A stretch of 64,000 nt of DNA from Cyclina sinensis (lineage: Eukaryota; Mollusca; Bivalvia; Venerida; Veneridae), in assembly GCA_012932295.1 (NCBI GenBank), contig JAAONU010000001.1:21400461-21464460 (forward strand). Reading direction: 5' to 3'. Positions 22,796 through 34,003 of the stretch are shown here, in pieces. Position numbers and translations under genes: made by a program. Positions within the stretch are counted from its first letter, which is position 1. Each line of letters starts with the position of its first letter. The notes beneath the pieces were generated by a model. It was not told the origin of the DNA and did not search any database. It saw only the letters and a program-made list of their open reading frames with translations.

Positions 22796-23399
22796 TACCC
22801 AGGGCTTCCCTTTAAGGAGAACACAAGATTCTGTTGCCTGTCTTTGTGCAATCATACCCCCTCGTTCTCAAAATTTGGAAGGGTATTTAAAAAGTGTAGA
22901 ACGGTCAGTTTTATAATAATTGATACTGTAGAAAATACTTTGATTATTTTTCCTGTTGCTGATTCATTTCTTTTCCTTTTCCAGACGACGAAAATGGTCT
23001 CTAAATGGGCATGGATGTTTTGGAATTTGCCTGCTATTATACCAGTAAATAGTGTTGAGATCACGGATTTAACTGTCATTCTCAGTGGGGCGCATTAAAC
23101 AGGACAAGAACTTATTAAGCATTACTTTTTCCAAAGCTTATCATACAAGGATAATATATTGTTAATATAAATTGTCCATAATATTTAAACTAAGCTTGCG
23201 TCAACTTTAACATCGCGGTATGCCATCGACAAGTTCTAGTTGAGATTGTGATATTCTTTTTAAATTTAATGAGATAAATATCTTTATATCATGTATTGTA
23301 GTTCACTGTAACCTGAATAAAAATTTATGTTAGAGAACGAATTACGTTTTCCTTCTTTTACCTTCACATTTGAAAAACAGAACCGATTTTTTTAAATTT

Positions 23400-23555
23400 C
23401 TATCTAACAAATGTTCTAATGATTAAGTTATAAGAACTAAGTTCTAATGTCTTTTAAGTTCTTATGTCTAAGTTCTAAGATCTCAACTGTAAGAATTAAG
23501 TTCTAAGATCTAAGTTATAAGAACTAAGTTCTAATATTCTAAGTTATAACATTAT
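23400..23555. repeat. Degenerate AAGTTCTAAG repeat tract
   Basis: About ten irregular copies of a TAAGTTCTAA/AAGAACTTA-like decamer lie inside the TIR element. The motif recurs in the subterminal regions of that element, suggesting a common origin. Confidence 0.7.
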
Positions 23556-24414
23556 GGATTCTTTCATTATTTTTTTGCACGCTAGTTTTATAGCTAGTTT
23601 TCGCATGTATCGATAGCATATTTTGCGCATCCAACATTTTCTCGATTATCCATCATTCGGTGACGGCCATATACTTCCTTTGTAACATTATATTGTGTGT
23701 ATTCAGTGATGCGATTCATTATGTATATACTGATGCCCGCAAGTAGCAGCCAAGAGCAGGTCACACCATAAAGGATTTGTGCAGAATTATGCCCATTTGT
23801 CACCTTAGGAAATTATGGCAAATTATTTCAATTCTATATAAGACAAATCTTTGTCTTAATATACCTATATATCATAATGACCCTGCTGATAACTTTATCC
23901 AGCATTAATGCGGAAGTGCAAGTCTTTAAAGTTAAGGCAATGACTTACTTTTATTTAACTGGCCACTGCGATCTTGAACTGGTACAGAAGGAAAGACTGA
24001 AGGATTGACCACTGATTGAGCACTCAGTCTCTTTCTGAGCTTTTTTAAAACCTTTCCGAAACATCTAATTTCTAATTTTCTAAGATCTAACATTAGTTCG
24101 AATTGTTGCCTCCTAACTTCTAACTCAAAACGGCCTCAATGAGCTTCCGTAGAATATGACTTAAATGCAATTGACTAGCGATCTGCCAAAATAAGTATTA
24201 ATCAACATGTATGTATTAATTTCCATTATCATTATGTCATTGTATGCAACTTGTTGCAACTAATCCTTGAGTATATTTTATAACGCAACTTTTCGAAGAT
24301 TAGCCACAATTAGTATAATTTGTAGTTATACTATGGCAGAAGATCCTTTAGTATAAAGAATTCAATGCAACTAATCTGCTGATCTGCCATAATGTAGTAT
24401 AGAGTATTTACCCA

Positions 24415-24700
24415 GCAAACAAAATTTAAATGGGACCCAGATGGGTTTCAATATGGGTTCTACATGGGCACCACATATGGGGCCCACATTGGATCTGCAA
24501 CCGGGCACCATGAGGGGCCTTATATGGTCTTGCTATATGGGAAGTATATGGGTCCGTTGTTCTCAAATCTGGACAAATATACGGCCCCCCATCTGGGTCC
24601 TGTTTTAATATGCTGGTCTTCGATGGGTCCCTTGTTTTGACAGTTTCTGTTTATGGGCAGTATGTATGGCCCCTGGGTATGCTGCAAGTGTCCATGGTAA
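24415..24700. repeat. Degenerate TATGGG/CCCATATGG minisatellite
   Basis: Irregularly spaced (about 14-30 bp) copies of ATGGGTC, ATGGGCA and ATATGGG with interspersed GGGCCC run from CCAGCAAAC at 24,413. On the minus strand a 100-codon open frame (24,520-24,822) crosses the repeat, with recurring GPI and YFPYS-type text; it is judged a repeat by-product. Confidence 0.6.
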
Positions 24701-26465
24701 TCCTGGAACCAAGTATGAAGCTGTCCAAGCATTTGTTTTCTAATTCTCTGGCAGTCTGAAAATATGGTAATACTGTTCAAATTCATTATCTTTGACTTTA
24801 AGCTGTGAACTTGACACCCCATATTGTTTCTGTGAAATTATGAAAACATTTGTGCCTACTTAATTTAAAATCCACCTGAAAATACTCAAGTTACTACAAA
24901 CTGTTCATTTTTCGGAGATTCTATATACCTCTGCCTATGATGAGGGATAAAAAAAAGAATCACAAATATCAAAATTATGTGCTTAATATTGTAAAATGTT
25001 GCCGTAACAGAAGCATTCATCAAATAACAGACATATGTTATGTGAATAAACAATCAAGTTATGCTCAGGTTAAATAAAACCACCATTTGTAAAACAAATG
25101 TAGGTGCTGATACTTAATTCTCTTATTGTCTATTAAGAATACAATGTATTACAAATAGATACTGTAAAAGATTTCAGGTATGAACCAAATACTGTGTTGA
25201 CTATAAATACATTTCTAAAATCCTACCTTTTTCTTGCTTGTGAGGTACCATGTTAATATAACAGTTTTGAGATAATATTATGTAGAAATCTATGTAATTG
25301 ACATGCAATGTCACACTGACATACCTATATTATGAAATTAATGTATTATAACAATAATACTGGCTAGACCATTGAAACATTACGATGAAAATGAGCACTG
25401 TGGAATTAAAGGGCTAATAGTAAAATCAATACTGATTTGGTACTGACTAAATCGGAATGATTAAAACCATTATCAACAACTTCGGCTGATGCACTCAAAG
25501 TTAACTCAGTGCAAATCTCACCTGTTGTTACCCGACAAAATAATGTCAAACGAAGACGGTGTGACTGTCTTTTTATATGAATCATTCAATACCGCAAATA
25601 TAAAGTCGAAGTAGCTGTACTTGAAAGGATGAATATCGTGCTGTTTTCTTTTAATGGATAATCCTATTTTATTTATCCAACCCGAAGTCGAAATACTGAG
25701 ACTTGCATATGTTATGAAAGAGATGTTTTATTTAGTGTAATAACATCTGTTACAATCAATATGTGTTACTTTAATTGTGCTACATTCTATGCTTTGTAAT
25801 TAATTTACCGACAACTGCTTCTGAAGAAAGTTTGAGAGTGAATCACTAGAGCGAATTAGCTGAATCTTTATATCTCAAAAATATATGACAAATGATACTT
25901 GTAGGTTAAACTTGGACCCAAATACGATTGGATACTAGTTTCAGTACTGTGGTATGGAAAAATACGACAATTATGCCAGATCTAAGTGATCTAAGTGCCG
26001 ATAGGCAAGCTTGTTTATCAATAAAAAACATAACTTTTAATAAAAGACACATTTTGTTCCAGCTTCCTTGCATCTGTTGCGAGCGCAATTAAAAGGAAAT
26101 ACAGTTGAAAACATATTAACAACACTGGTCAGATATTAAATAGGTATGATCTGCAAAATCATCAAACAATACATCTGTTTTTAAGGGATAGAAAAGTGCA
26201 GATGATTTTATACATTTCGTGTGTATGAAAAGATTTTTGATGGAAATTACACCAAATTTGTTTTGTAAATGTTGAAATGAAACCATCTACAGATATTCCT
26301 TAAATCCTCAATAATCTTTGTCAGTTTGAATTTACATTTTCTTTTCCAATCACAAAAAAATTCTGAATCATCTAACTCATTCCCACAAGTCAGTCTAGCA
26401 TTACCTGTAATCTTTTCAAATAACGGGTACATCAGGTGAACATTTTATGACCAAATTATAGTGAA
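24701..26465. other. Noncoding stretch
   Basis: No gene or clear repeat is supported. Short open frames at 25,906-26,088 and 26,247-26,432 (minus) have no recognisable content. Confidence 0.45.
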
Positions 26466-28620
26466 ACAAAAGCCACCGCAAGCGGGGGCCACGCTCGACT
26501 TTTTCCTATTTCGAAAGGCAAACACATCAGAGGAAGCACATTGTGAAGCATCATTTGGAAATATAATTATAAAATTCATCCATAGTTAACAAAGTTATGG
26601 CCAATTTTAGCAACATTCAGAAATTTGACCTTAAAGGTCAAGGTCAAGTTTAACCTTCTTTGGAGATATTGTCTAAAACGTAGTTATGTCCATCACAGCA
26701 TCCATAAATAATAAAGATAAGGCAAAGTTAAGCAATGTCGAAGTCATTTAAAGGTCCAGTGTTGTTTTGTCCCAGTATAGATCAAATCCGCCCTTAAAAG
26801 GCCCTTTTAAGTTTAAGGTCATACCTGAAAAAATTTACATGTAGGTTTTGTAATAAGTGTCGTTCTGTCCGAGTATGAATCAAATCCAAATAAAATAAGT
26901 TCACCTTGAAGGTGGAGGTCATTTTAAGGTCAAGATCAATCTGTCAGTTTTGTCATAAGTGTTGTTTTGTCCCTGTATGGATCAAATCAAATGATAAATA
27001 ACAAAGTTATGGCAAATTTAAGAAAATTTCAATAATTTGAGATTGAAGGTCAAGGTCATAAGTTGATAAATAAAAATGTCGGTTTTGTTGTTTTATCAAA
27101 GTCAAGAATCAAATCCGTCCATAAACAATGACCATTTAAACAAAATTCAATTATTTGGCCTCGACAGTCAAGGTTATTTAAAGAGTCAAGGCCATACCTG
27201 AATTATTCAATATGTCAGTTTTGTTAAAAGTGTTGTTTTGTCTTAGTATGAATCAAATCCAACGATAAATAACAAAGTTATGACCAATTATAGCAAAATT
27301 CAATGATTTGACCTTGCCTGCCAAGGTCATATGAAGGTAAAGGTCATACATGAAAGAAACATAACGTCAGATTTGTCATTAAGTTTTGTTTTGTCATATC
27401 CCTAAATAAATAACAAAGTAATCACTTTTTGAGCAGAATTCAATAATTTGACCGTGAGAGTCACGGTCATTTTAATGTCAAGGTCATACTTAAATATTCT
27501 AACATGCCTGCATTATCATAAGTGTTGTTTTGTTCATGTATTATACAAATCCAATCACAAAATTAAAGAGTTAAGACCAGTTTTTAGCAAAATTAAATAA
27601 CTTGACCTTGACTGTCAATGTCATTTAAAGGTCATGGCCATACTTGGAGGCATCAGAATCGCAGATTTGTCATAAGTGTTGTTCAGTCCAATGATGAATA
27701 AAATCAATTAATAATTGAAAAACTTATGAAAATTTAAGCAAAATTCAGTCATCTGCCCTCGACTGTCAAGGTTAATTTGAGGTTACGGTCATACCCGTGT
27801 TATTCAACATGTTGGTTTTGTCATAATTGTTGTTTTGTCCAAGTATGAATTAAATCCAACCATAAACAACAAAGTGTAAGACACTTTAAGCATTTTTTCA
27901 ATAATTTAACCTTGAAGGTCACAGTCATTTTAAGGTTAAGATCATTACTTGAACAATTTATCATGTCTGCTTTTTGATAAGAGTTGTTTTGTACAGGTTT
28001 GATTAAAATCCAACCATAAATAACTAAGTAATGTCCAGTCTTAGCAAAATTTAATAATATGATCTCTACTCAAGGTCATTTAAAAGTGAAGGTCAATTCT
28101 TAATGTCGGATTTGTCATAAGTGTCATTTTGTCCAAGTATGAATCAAATCGATAAAAATGAGAAAGATATGGCAATTTAAGCAAAATTCAATCACCTGAC
28201 CTTGACCGTCAATGTCAATTTTAGGTCATGGTTATTAATTAATTATCATTAGTTACTCAACATGTCGGATTTGTTGTTTTGTCTAGGTATAAATCAAATC
28301 CAATCAGAAACAACAAAGTTTTGGCCAATTTTAGCAAAATTCAATAATTTGACATTGAAGGTGAAGGTCATTTATGAGTCAAGGTCAAGATCAGTCTGCT
28401 CCACTTGAAGATCTTGTCGAAAGGATAGTTGTGTCCAAGTATGAAGACATTCCCATTATCCAAGTTTTAGCAAAATTCAATTATTTGACCTTGAGGGTGA
28501 AAGTCATTTATGAGTCAAGGTCTAGTCTGGTCTCCTTGAAGGTCTTCTCCAAACGGTTGTCGTGTCCAAGTTTGAAGACAATCCATAAAGGAATAAACAA
28601 AATATGATAAAAGTTTTCTG
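26466..28620. repeat. ~150-bp tandem repeat rich in TCAAGGTCA (first block)
   Basis: A degenerate tandem array with a 140-155 bp period. The landmark GTGTTGTTTTGTCC-AAGTATGAATCAAATCC recurs at about 26,760, 26,860, 26,957, 27,228, 27,522, 27,676, 27,828, 27,981 and 28,121. Each unit then carries ATAACAAAGTTATGGCCA, AGCAAAATTCAATAATTTGACCTTGA and GGTCAAGGTCAT. TCAAGGTCA or its complement TGACCTTGA appears repeatedly (for example 26,638, 27,053, 27,478, 28,380). It starts after GCGGGGGCCACGCTCGACTTTTT near 26,480. Much more diverged between units than the 143-bp satellite, so older or less homogenised. Confidence 0.85.
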
Positions 28621-28779
28621 ACTGCAACATCGACACCCTCATTCTAGTAATAATTCGATTTTTCTTTGTAAAAAGTCGAGCTAAAATAAACATTAGTTTG
28701 AGAAGAGTTGGGAGAATTTCACGTGTATATATAATAATTACACAAACTGAATTAAAGTCTGGTATTCTACGCTGCAAGC

Positions 28780-29640
28780 AAAGTTGCAAGCTCATCCGTT
28801 GGTATAAGGGGTTTTACGAAGATCACTGTGTATATCGAACCTCATTTTCTTTCCGTTGAGGAGGACCACTATGATTTTTCCGTCGTCCGACCATGCGTTT
28901 TGTACTTTGTCTTTCGCTGAAACCTCTTTGAGTTAGTTTTGCATTTTTTACGTTAAATTTTCTCTTATAACAATAGCCTTCTTAGACTCATGACATTCTT
29001 TTTAATGAATCTACCAAAAAACTTGCAAATTACTAGTCGATTTGCATCTGATAAAAATTTTCCTAACCGGTGAGAAATATCAATGTCTCTAGATACAAGC
29101 TTCAACTTGAGTTTCGAATTTAGAGTAAGATATTACTAAGTTACAAGTTGATTCAATACTTTCTGACTTATCCTTGTCCTGAAGCCCATAAATCCGCACA
29201 CTATTTCTACGTGTATACTGTTCCAAGTCATTAATGCTCCTTTCTTGTGCCTTTATACGCACGTCTTTTTCAAATAAACTTTCCGAAAGCTCTTTTGTTT
29301 CTTTTATGAGTTTATCATTTTTTTCATTACATCTTCAACTTCTATTTACATTCCGGTACAGCGATCTTGGAACACCTCTATAGCGTTCTGCGACTGTGTG
29401 AGCTTTACCTTGACTTTCCTCATACTGTCATAAGCTTAATTTAAGTTCTTTCATTTTCTCGTTCACGAAGTAAATGGACACAAGTTTTTGTAAACTTTTA
29501 TCTATATATTCTTTGGACGCCAGTTTTCCTAGTCTGTTTTCAAGAGAATGTATTCCTAGAACTATATCAACTAAACATTTACCTTTACTTTCTTTTTCTT
29601 TCTTAGTTTTCTTATCATCCTTCGCTTGTGTCAACATTGG
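28780..29640 (-). pseudogene. LINE ORF1 relic (same family as LINE B)
   Basis: Minus-strand text across several frames matches the ORF1 of LINE B at 50.8-51.95 kb. LASKEYIDKSLQKLV with NEKMKELKL (29,440-29,540) aligns with LASKEYLESKFKEMI and NEKLNELKV. YTRRNSVRIYG (about 29,185-29,215) is shared exactly. DKVQNAWSDDGKIIVVL (about 28,858-28,910) aligns with EKVKKAWNDEGRIIVLL. Coiled-coil N-terminus, RRM-like centre and C-terminal domain are thus all represented, but with frameshifts. No ORF2, poly(A) end or target duplication is visible. It lies inside the TCAAGGTCA array, so it inserted there and decayed. Confidence 0.7.
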
Positions 29641-29783
29641 TCTATTTTAAAACTTGTTTACCATTTTTCATTTTTCCAGCTTAGCTCACATTAATTCTTT
29701 GGGTCTGCTGTTGAGCAAGATTATTAACCAAAAAGAACTAAAAATGACATTGCGGTCAAAGCAAAATTCAATAATTTGACCTT

Positions 29784-29790
29784 GATGGTC
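29784..29790. repeat. 7-bp target-site duplication, left (GATGGTC)
   Basis: GATGGTC immediately precedes the left TIR (CTGGGAC...) and is repeated at 33,997-34,003 immediately after the right TIR (...GTCCCTG). Confidence 0.65.
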
Positions 29791-30487
29791 CTGGGACTTA
29801 CTATTAACGGGACTAGCATCTACTGATAATGAAAGCGCACAAATCGATCTAATGTTGTCATGTTCCGTAAACGGTCTTACAGTTATTTCACGGTCCTAAA
29901 GAAGCCCGGTCATTATCTGAAATACCGTCACGGGTGAGTATCGTTGAGACGTTTTCAAAAATTAATTGCATTTAAAACATTTAGATGTTTTGTTGTTTGT
30001 TTTTTTCGCTTGAAAATTAAGTTATTGTCGAAAAAGGCGTAATTATTTAATAAACATATTGTAATAATATTAAGGAATCGGCTGTGACGAACATACAAAT
30101 TAAAAAATCTTTGTTTGATGCAAATAATCAAACTGTAATAAAATTTTGTATATAAAATTTGAAAAAACCTTTGATTCATTGCGCTTATTGATACCTGTGA
30201 AAAGCATTGCCCGTTTACAAAATACTAATTACATACTTTTGAAAATTAGACAAAAAGATGAAATGGTCAGTACTCTAAGAGCAACATTGAGTAATTTTTA
30301 ATTGGTTACGCATGCGACTTAGAGACATTGGATGAGGGTAATCTACAATATTTGAGTATCAGCACAGAAACTTCCGTGTTAAATGTAAATAATATAGCAT
30401 TTATTTTGTTCGGCTGTTATAGTTCCTTTATAATGGCTTTTGGACAAAAAATGACTGTGACTTTTGACGACCTGGATTTTATAATTT

Positions 30488-30670
30488 TCTTGGTGATTTC
30501 AAAGCAAGTGAGATTGAAAATTCAGATGAGGAGGATGATAAGGTCTTAAATCAAAAGAGAATGTTAACAAAAAGAAGGATGAAACTTATCAATGTGACCT
30601 CTGTAAAAAGTCTTATAATTCTGTATCAGGAATAAGAGGCCATTTGAGAAGCAAACAGCTTGAGAATTGA
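30488..30670 (+). pseudogene. Degenerate C2H2 zinc-finger-like coding fragment
   Basis: Near the left end of the 4.2-kb element, acidic text EIENSDEEDDKVLNQK (about 30,512-30,560) gives way in another frame to ETYQCDLCKKSYNSVSGIRG and HLRSKQLEN, then a stop. The finger has C-x2-C and the first His, but the expected second His is Gln, and a frameshift separates the two parts. It may be the DNA-binding start of the element's lost transposase or a captured host exon; both are inference. Confidence 0.5.
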
Positions 30671-30829
30671 TTGGCCGGAATCATGTGAAAGATAGTTTTT
30701 GTGTATTTTAATATACCATGTTTGACGGTAACTATAACAAGTGAAATTTACACTTTATCATGTCTACCTTATATAAGAAATAACAACAATCAAATGGATT
30801 CAATATATATTTTTATTCATTTATTATTA

Positions 30830-32730
30830 TTTACTGGATGAGTTCAACAAATCCCTATCCATTGCTACCAAGTCAGACGCAACTGTATGGGTAGGCGGGG
30901 ACTTCAACTTGCCAAAACTTGATTGGTCAAACACTACTCCAACCCCAGACTGCAAACTCCAATCACATTATAGAGAATTTATAAACATTTTTTAAGGTAA
31001 CAACCTTTCCAAAATAGTTTAAGATCCCATCTGAGAAAATCATATTCAAGATCTATTCCTGACAAAAAACCCCTCCATTGTAAACAGAGCCAATGTATCC
31101 CAGGTATCAGTGATCACGATGCCGTCCTGGTTGACACAAATACCTCCGCCCGTACAAAGCCCCAAACACCACGTAAAATCCATAATAAGGCAGACTGGGA
31201 TGGTCTTAGGTCATATATGACTAGCCTTCATGATTCCCTTACCAGGTCGAACAGATATTCCAACAAATCAGTAAAAGAGTAATGGCAAACCATCTCCAGT
31301 AAAACTGAGAAAGGGGTCAATACTGTCATCCCGTCAAAATGGTCATCCTCCAAAAATAAACTCTTCTGGATTAGGTCTCTTGTTTACTCTCAAATCCCTG
31401 GCTGAAATGAAGGTACAGGATCAAACAGACACAGGTAGAGAGAATCGCCACCCATCATTTAGCCCCCACAACCCCATGCCTGATATTGAGATCTCTGAAA
31501 AAGGTGTTGAGAAACTTATCAAAAACCTTGACCCTCATAAGGCTGCAGGACCTGTTAAATTCGACCTACTGTATTAAAAAAATACCTGTAAAGAATGAGA
31601 AACCATGGTTTCAGAGAACAAACCCAATGTAAAAAGATGATCAATAAACCAGAGAAGTCAGGTAAACTTAATTCTTCTTGACTTCTCCAAAGTCTTTGAT
31701 ATGGTCAACCATGAAAAACTTCTATTTAAGCTGCACTTCTATGGCATTAAGGGGTCAAACTCTCAAATGGATCAAAGGGTTTCTCGATAATAGGTCACAG
31801 TCCGTGGTGGTAAATGGCTCCACCAACTTGAACAATGGGAGACAAAATGGGACATGCAATTCAACCCAACAAAATGCCAGGTTATCCAAATCTCAAAACG
31901 CAAAACAGTCATTCCAACAGAATACCTCTTACATGACATTACATCTTAGAAGCAGTACCATCTGCAAAATACCTCGGCATTACAAAATCAATTGACCTCA
32001 CATGGAATAAACACATTAACAACATTACAACAAAGGCGAATCAAACACTTGGTTTCCTACGCCGAAACATCAAAGTTCACTCCGAAGGGTTAAAGTCAAC
32101 CGCATATAACGCACTTGTCAGGCCCCAGCTTGAGTACAGCTCTACGGTCTGGTCCTCCTACACAGGAACTCTCATTGACCAGCTAGAATCTGTCCAGAGA
32201 AGGGCTGCTAGGTGGGCCAAACATGACTTTGGCCGAACATCAAGTGTCACTGACATGATGGCTTCCCTTCAAAGGAAGCGCCTTGACCTTCGGCGTATTG
32301 CCCAACGCCTGGTCATGTTTCACAACATCTTGCATGACCAGGTGGCTATCCCTTTTCCAAACTACATTATCCCTCTCACTAGATCATCCAGAATGTCCCA
32401 TCCTTATGCATTCCAGCAAATACAAACCAAAACTGACATACTCATTTTTTCCAAGAACTATTGTCCACTGGAATGCCCTACCACCAGATATCATCAATTT
32501 GTCTGGCCTGAGTTCAGTCTTGCTGTTAGCCGGATTAAACATATGTCTCCCTAAACGCCTAACCTGTTTTTAATCGCTCTTAACAAGATACTTATTTTCC
32601 ATTACTTTTATATGCTTTTATCTCAGATCTTTTATACTAATACTTTTGTCAGTCGACGCGCGTCAAGTCTAGGTCCCCAGCAGGGGTTTGACTTCATGGA
32701 AGAGAGATAGATAGATATATTTTTATGAAT
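30830..32730 (+). pseudogene. CR1/Jockey-like LINE ORF2, decayed
   Basis: A 5'-truncated non-LTR retrotransposon. Endonuclease text: TVWVGGDFNLPKLDWSN (30,877-30,930) and VSVISDHDAVLVDTN (about 31,103-31,145). Reverse transcriptase text: NLDPHKAAGP (31,525-31,555) and ILLDFSKVFDMVNHEKLLFKL (about 31,670-31,735). After an internal deletion that removes the catalytic YADD region, the C-terminal part runs PSAKYLGI, LGFLRRNI, ALVRPQLEYSSTVW, LESVQRRAARW and SSRMSHPYAF to a WNALPPDI-like end near 32,500. Many frameshifts and stops. The 3' end follows GGTCCCCAGCAGGGGTTTG (hairpin-like) and closes in a GATAGATAGATA tail (about 32,708). Lies within the 4.2-kb TIR element, so it entered after that element. 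Confidence 0.85.
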
Positions 32731-32765
32731 GAACGAACATTTTTGACAACTTTTTCGTCAAGTTT

Positions 32766-32906
32766 TCAAATGTAAACAGGTTTGAGAAAAACTGGTCTTA
32801 AGGTTGGGCCTCCTCGGTCTTTGAACGTTTCTTCACAGATGTCCTTGCATACTTTCTCCTGTAACCAATGCTTGACGTCTTGCGTGGCATTCTGTAAAAT
32901 TCTCAT
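32766..32906 (-). CDS. Possible small exon or short ORF, 46 codons
   Basis: On the minus strand an open frame (MRILQNATQDVKHWLQEKVC start) is preceded by TTTCTAGC, acceptor-like, and ends at TGA 32,766-32,768. Composition (charged, Trp/Cys-containing, not AT-driven) is more protein-like than its surroundings. No domain is recognised. It could be an exon of the gene carried by the 4.2-kb TIR element. Low certainty. Confidence 0.2.
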   Translation of the reverse strand: MRILQNATQDVKHWLQEKVCKDICEETFKDRGGPTLRPVFLKPVYI

Positions 32907-33019
32907 GCTAGAAACGATGGATAAAATAAGTTTTAAAACTTAATATGAGTGAAAATGAAACAAAACAATTTATACAGGTGAAATAATCTAGAAATGAAAG
33001 GCATAAAAAAACTGTTCAA

Positions 33020-33510
33020 GGCTCAAACCACACACGGATGTCTTCTGTATTGAATAATGTCATTTTTTCCATTTTTATCATTAATTAAAAAGTTTTGCTG
33101 CAGAAGAACAATCATTACAACATACAGTGAACTGTTTTTTGAAAATGATGCAACCTCAAAAAGCAGTTATCTATTTCCATAAAATAAAAGGCTCCTAACA
33201 CACAGAGATGTTAACTGTTTTTAAACATATGAATTTCTCCCTTTGTCTGTCATGACTGAAGACGTTCTTGCTGCTGAAAAAAATACCATGTCAACAGACA
33301 GGGCGCCATTTTTTAGAACTATGCTAGTATAATAACCTCAAAAATTGGTCAACCATTTCCTTAAAATAATAGGCAAAATCTTAATTGTTCTAATCTTATA
33401 TCACGCAGGGATGTCAACTGTATTGAAGTTATTTTTTTTTCCTTTGAATCCATTTTGATGAAGTTTTTGCAGCAGAAAAAAGACCCTAAAACACAATAAG
33501 GCGCCACTTT
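33020..33510. repeat. Three degenerate ~170-200-bp tandem units
   Basis: CACACGGATGTCTTCTGTATTG (split at 33,031), CACACAGAGATGTTAACTG (33,197) and CACGCAGGGATGTCAACTG (33,402) each head a similar stretch. That stretch includes a T-rich tract, GAAG-TTTTGC-GC-GAAAAAA and a later TTTCC-TAAAATAA. Period 167-205 bp. Located between the LINE relic and the right TIR of the 4.2-kb element. Confidence 0.65.
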
Positions 33511-34003
33511 ATTCCAGTATCCTTCGAAAATAGTGTGACTCGCCAAATTAACCCGAATGCAAAATGTAAAACATGACAAAACCATATTCAGTTCACGCAA
33601 ACATGCTTTCAGTACTCAGATTATGATCCAATTGCTTTCAGTTATTTGCCATTTCGCCGTAAATTTTGCACAAAATTACCTCTTCAATAAAAAATGCGTA
33701 CACACAAGCAGCGCGGCGTTCGTCACACTTTTTTTGAAAACAAAATATCTTACACAAACAGCAAAAATACATACATGTATTATAAATGAAAAAACAAAAT
33801 TTATACTTACAGAGTTTATATAATCAATGGACGTCGCATAAAAAGTGAAATATTAGGTTAGATAACATATTTTCCTGTAGTCACGTTTCAGCTTTTTTCT
33901 CAATGAAATTCAATATGGCGTCTCGCGTTTCCAACTGGAAGACAACTAATATCACGCTAAAGTCTAGATACCTGTCCCGTAAATATACGGTCCCTGGATG
34001 GTC

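Larger units (their letters stand above)
22112..24148. mobile_element. 2.0-kb terminal-inverted-repeat element, no transposase
   Basis: Ends are inverted copies. The left end (22,112-22,165) starts GGAAGCCCATTGAGGCCGTT and continues to GGCAACAATTCGAACTTA. The right end (24,095-24,148) carries TTCGAATTGTTGCCTCC and ends AACGGCCTCAATGAGCTTCC. About 50 bp matches at roughly 90 percent. The TIRs run inward into short TTAGAACTTA-type subrepeats (22,168-22,206 left, 24,062-24,090 right), and a separate tract of AAGTTCTAAG-like units lies at about 23,400-23,550. No transposase frame is visible. A SINE sits inside (22,625-22,795). No target duplication was found. Most likely a non-autonomous DNA transposon. 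Confidence 0.75.
29791..33996. mobile_element. 4.2-kb TIR element inserted in the TCAAGGTCA array
   Basis: The left end (29,791-29,822; CTGGGACTTACTATTAACGG then GACTAGCATCTA) and the reverse complement of the right end (33,965-33,996; CAGGGACCGTATATTTACGG then GACAGGTATCTA) match at about three quarters of 32 positions. A 7-bp duplication GATGGTC flanks both. Satellite text stops at the left TIR and resumes directly after the right one, confirming an insertion. Interior: a zinc-finger-like exon fragment, a dead CR1-like LINE and a three-copy repeat. No transposase catalytic core is recognised, so the superfamily is not assigned; a 7-bp duplication is unusual and fits few superfamilies. Confidence 0.65.

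Noticed and set aside
24520..24822. 100-codon minus-strand gene
   Set aside because: Half of it is the ATGGG minisatellite and the rest has no recognisable feature.
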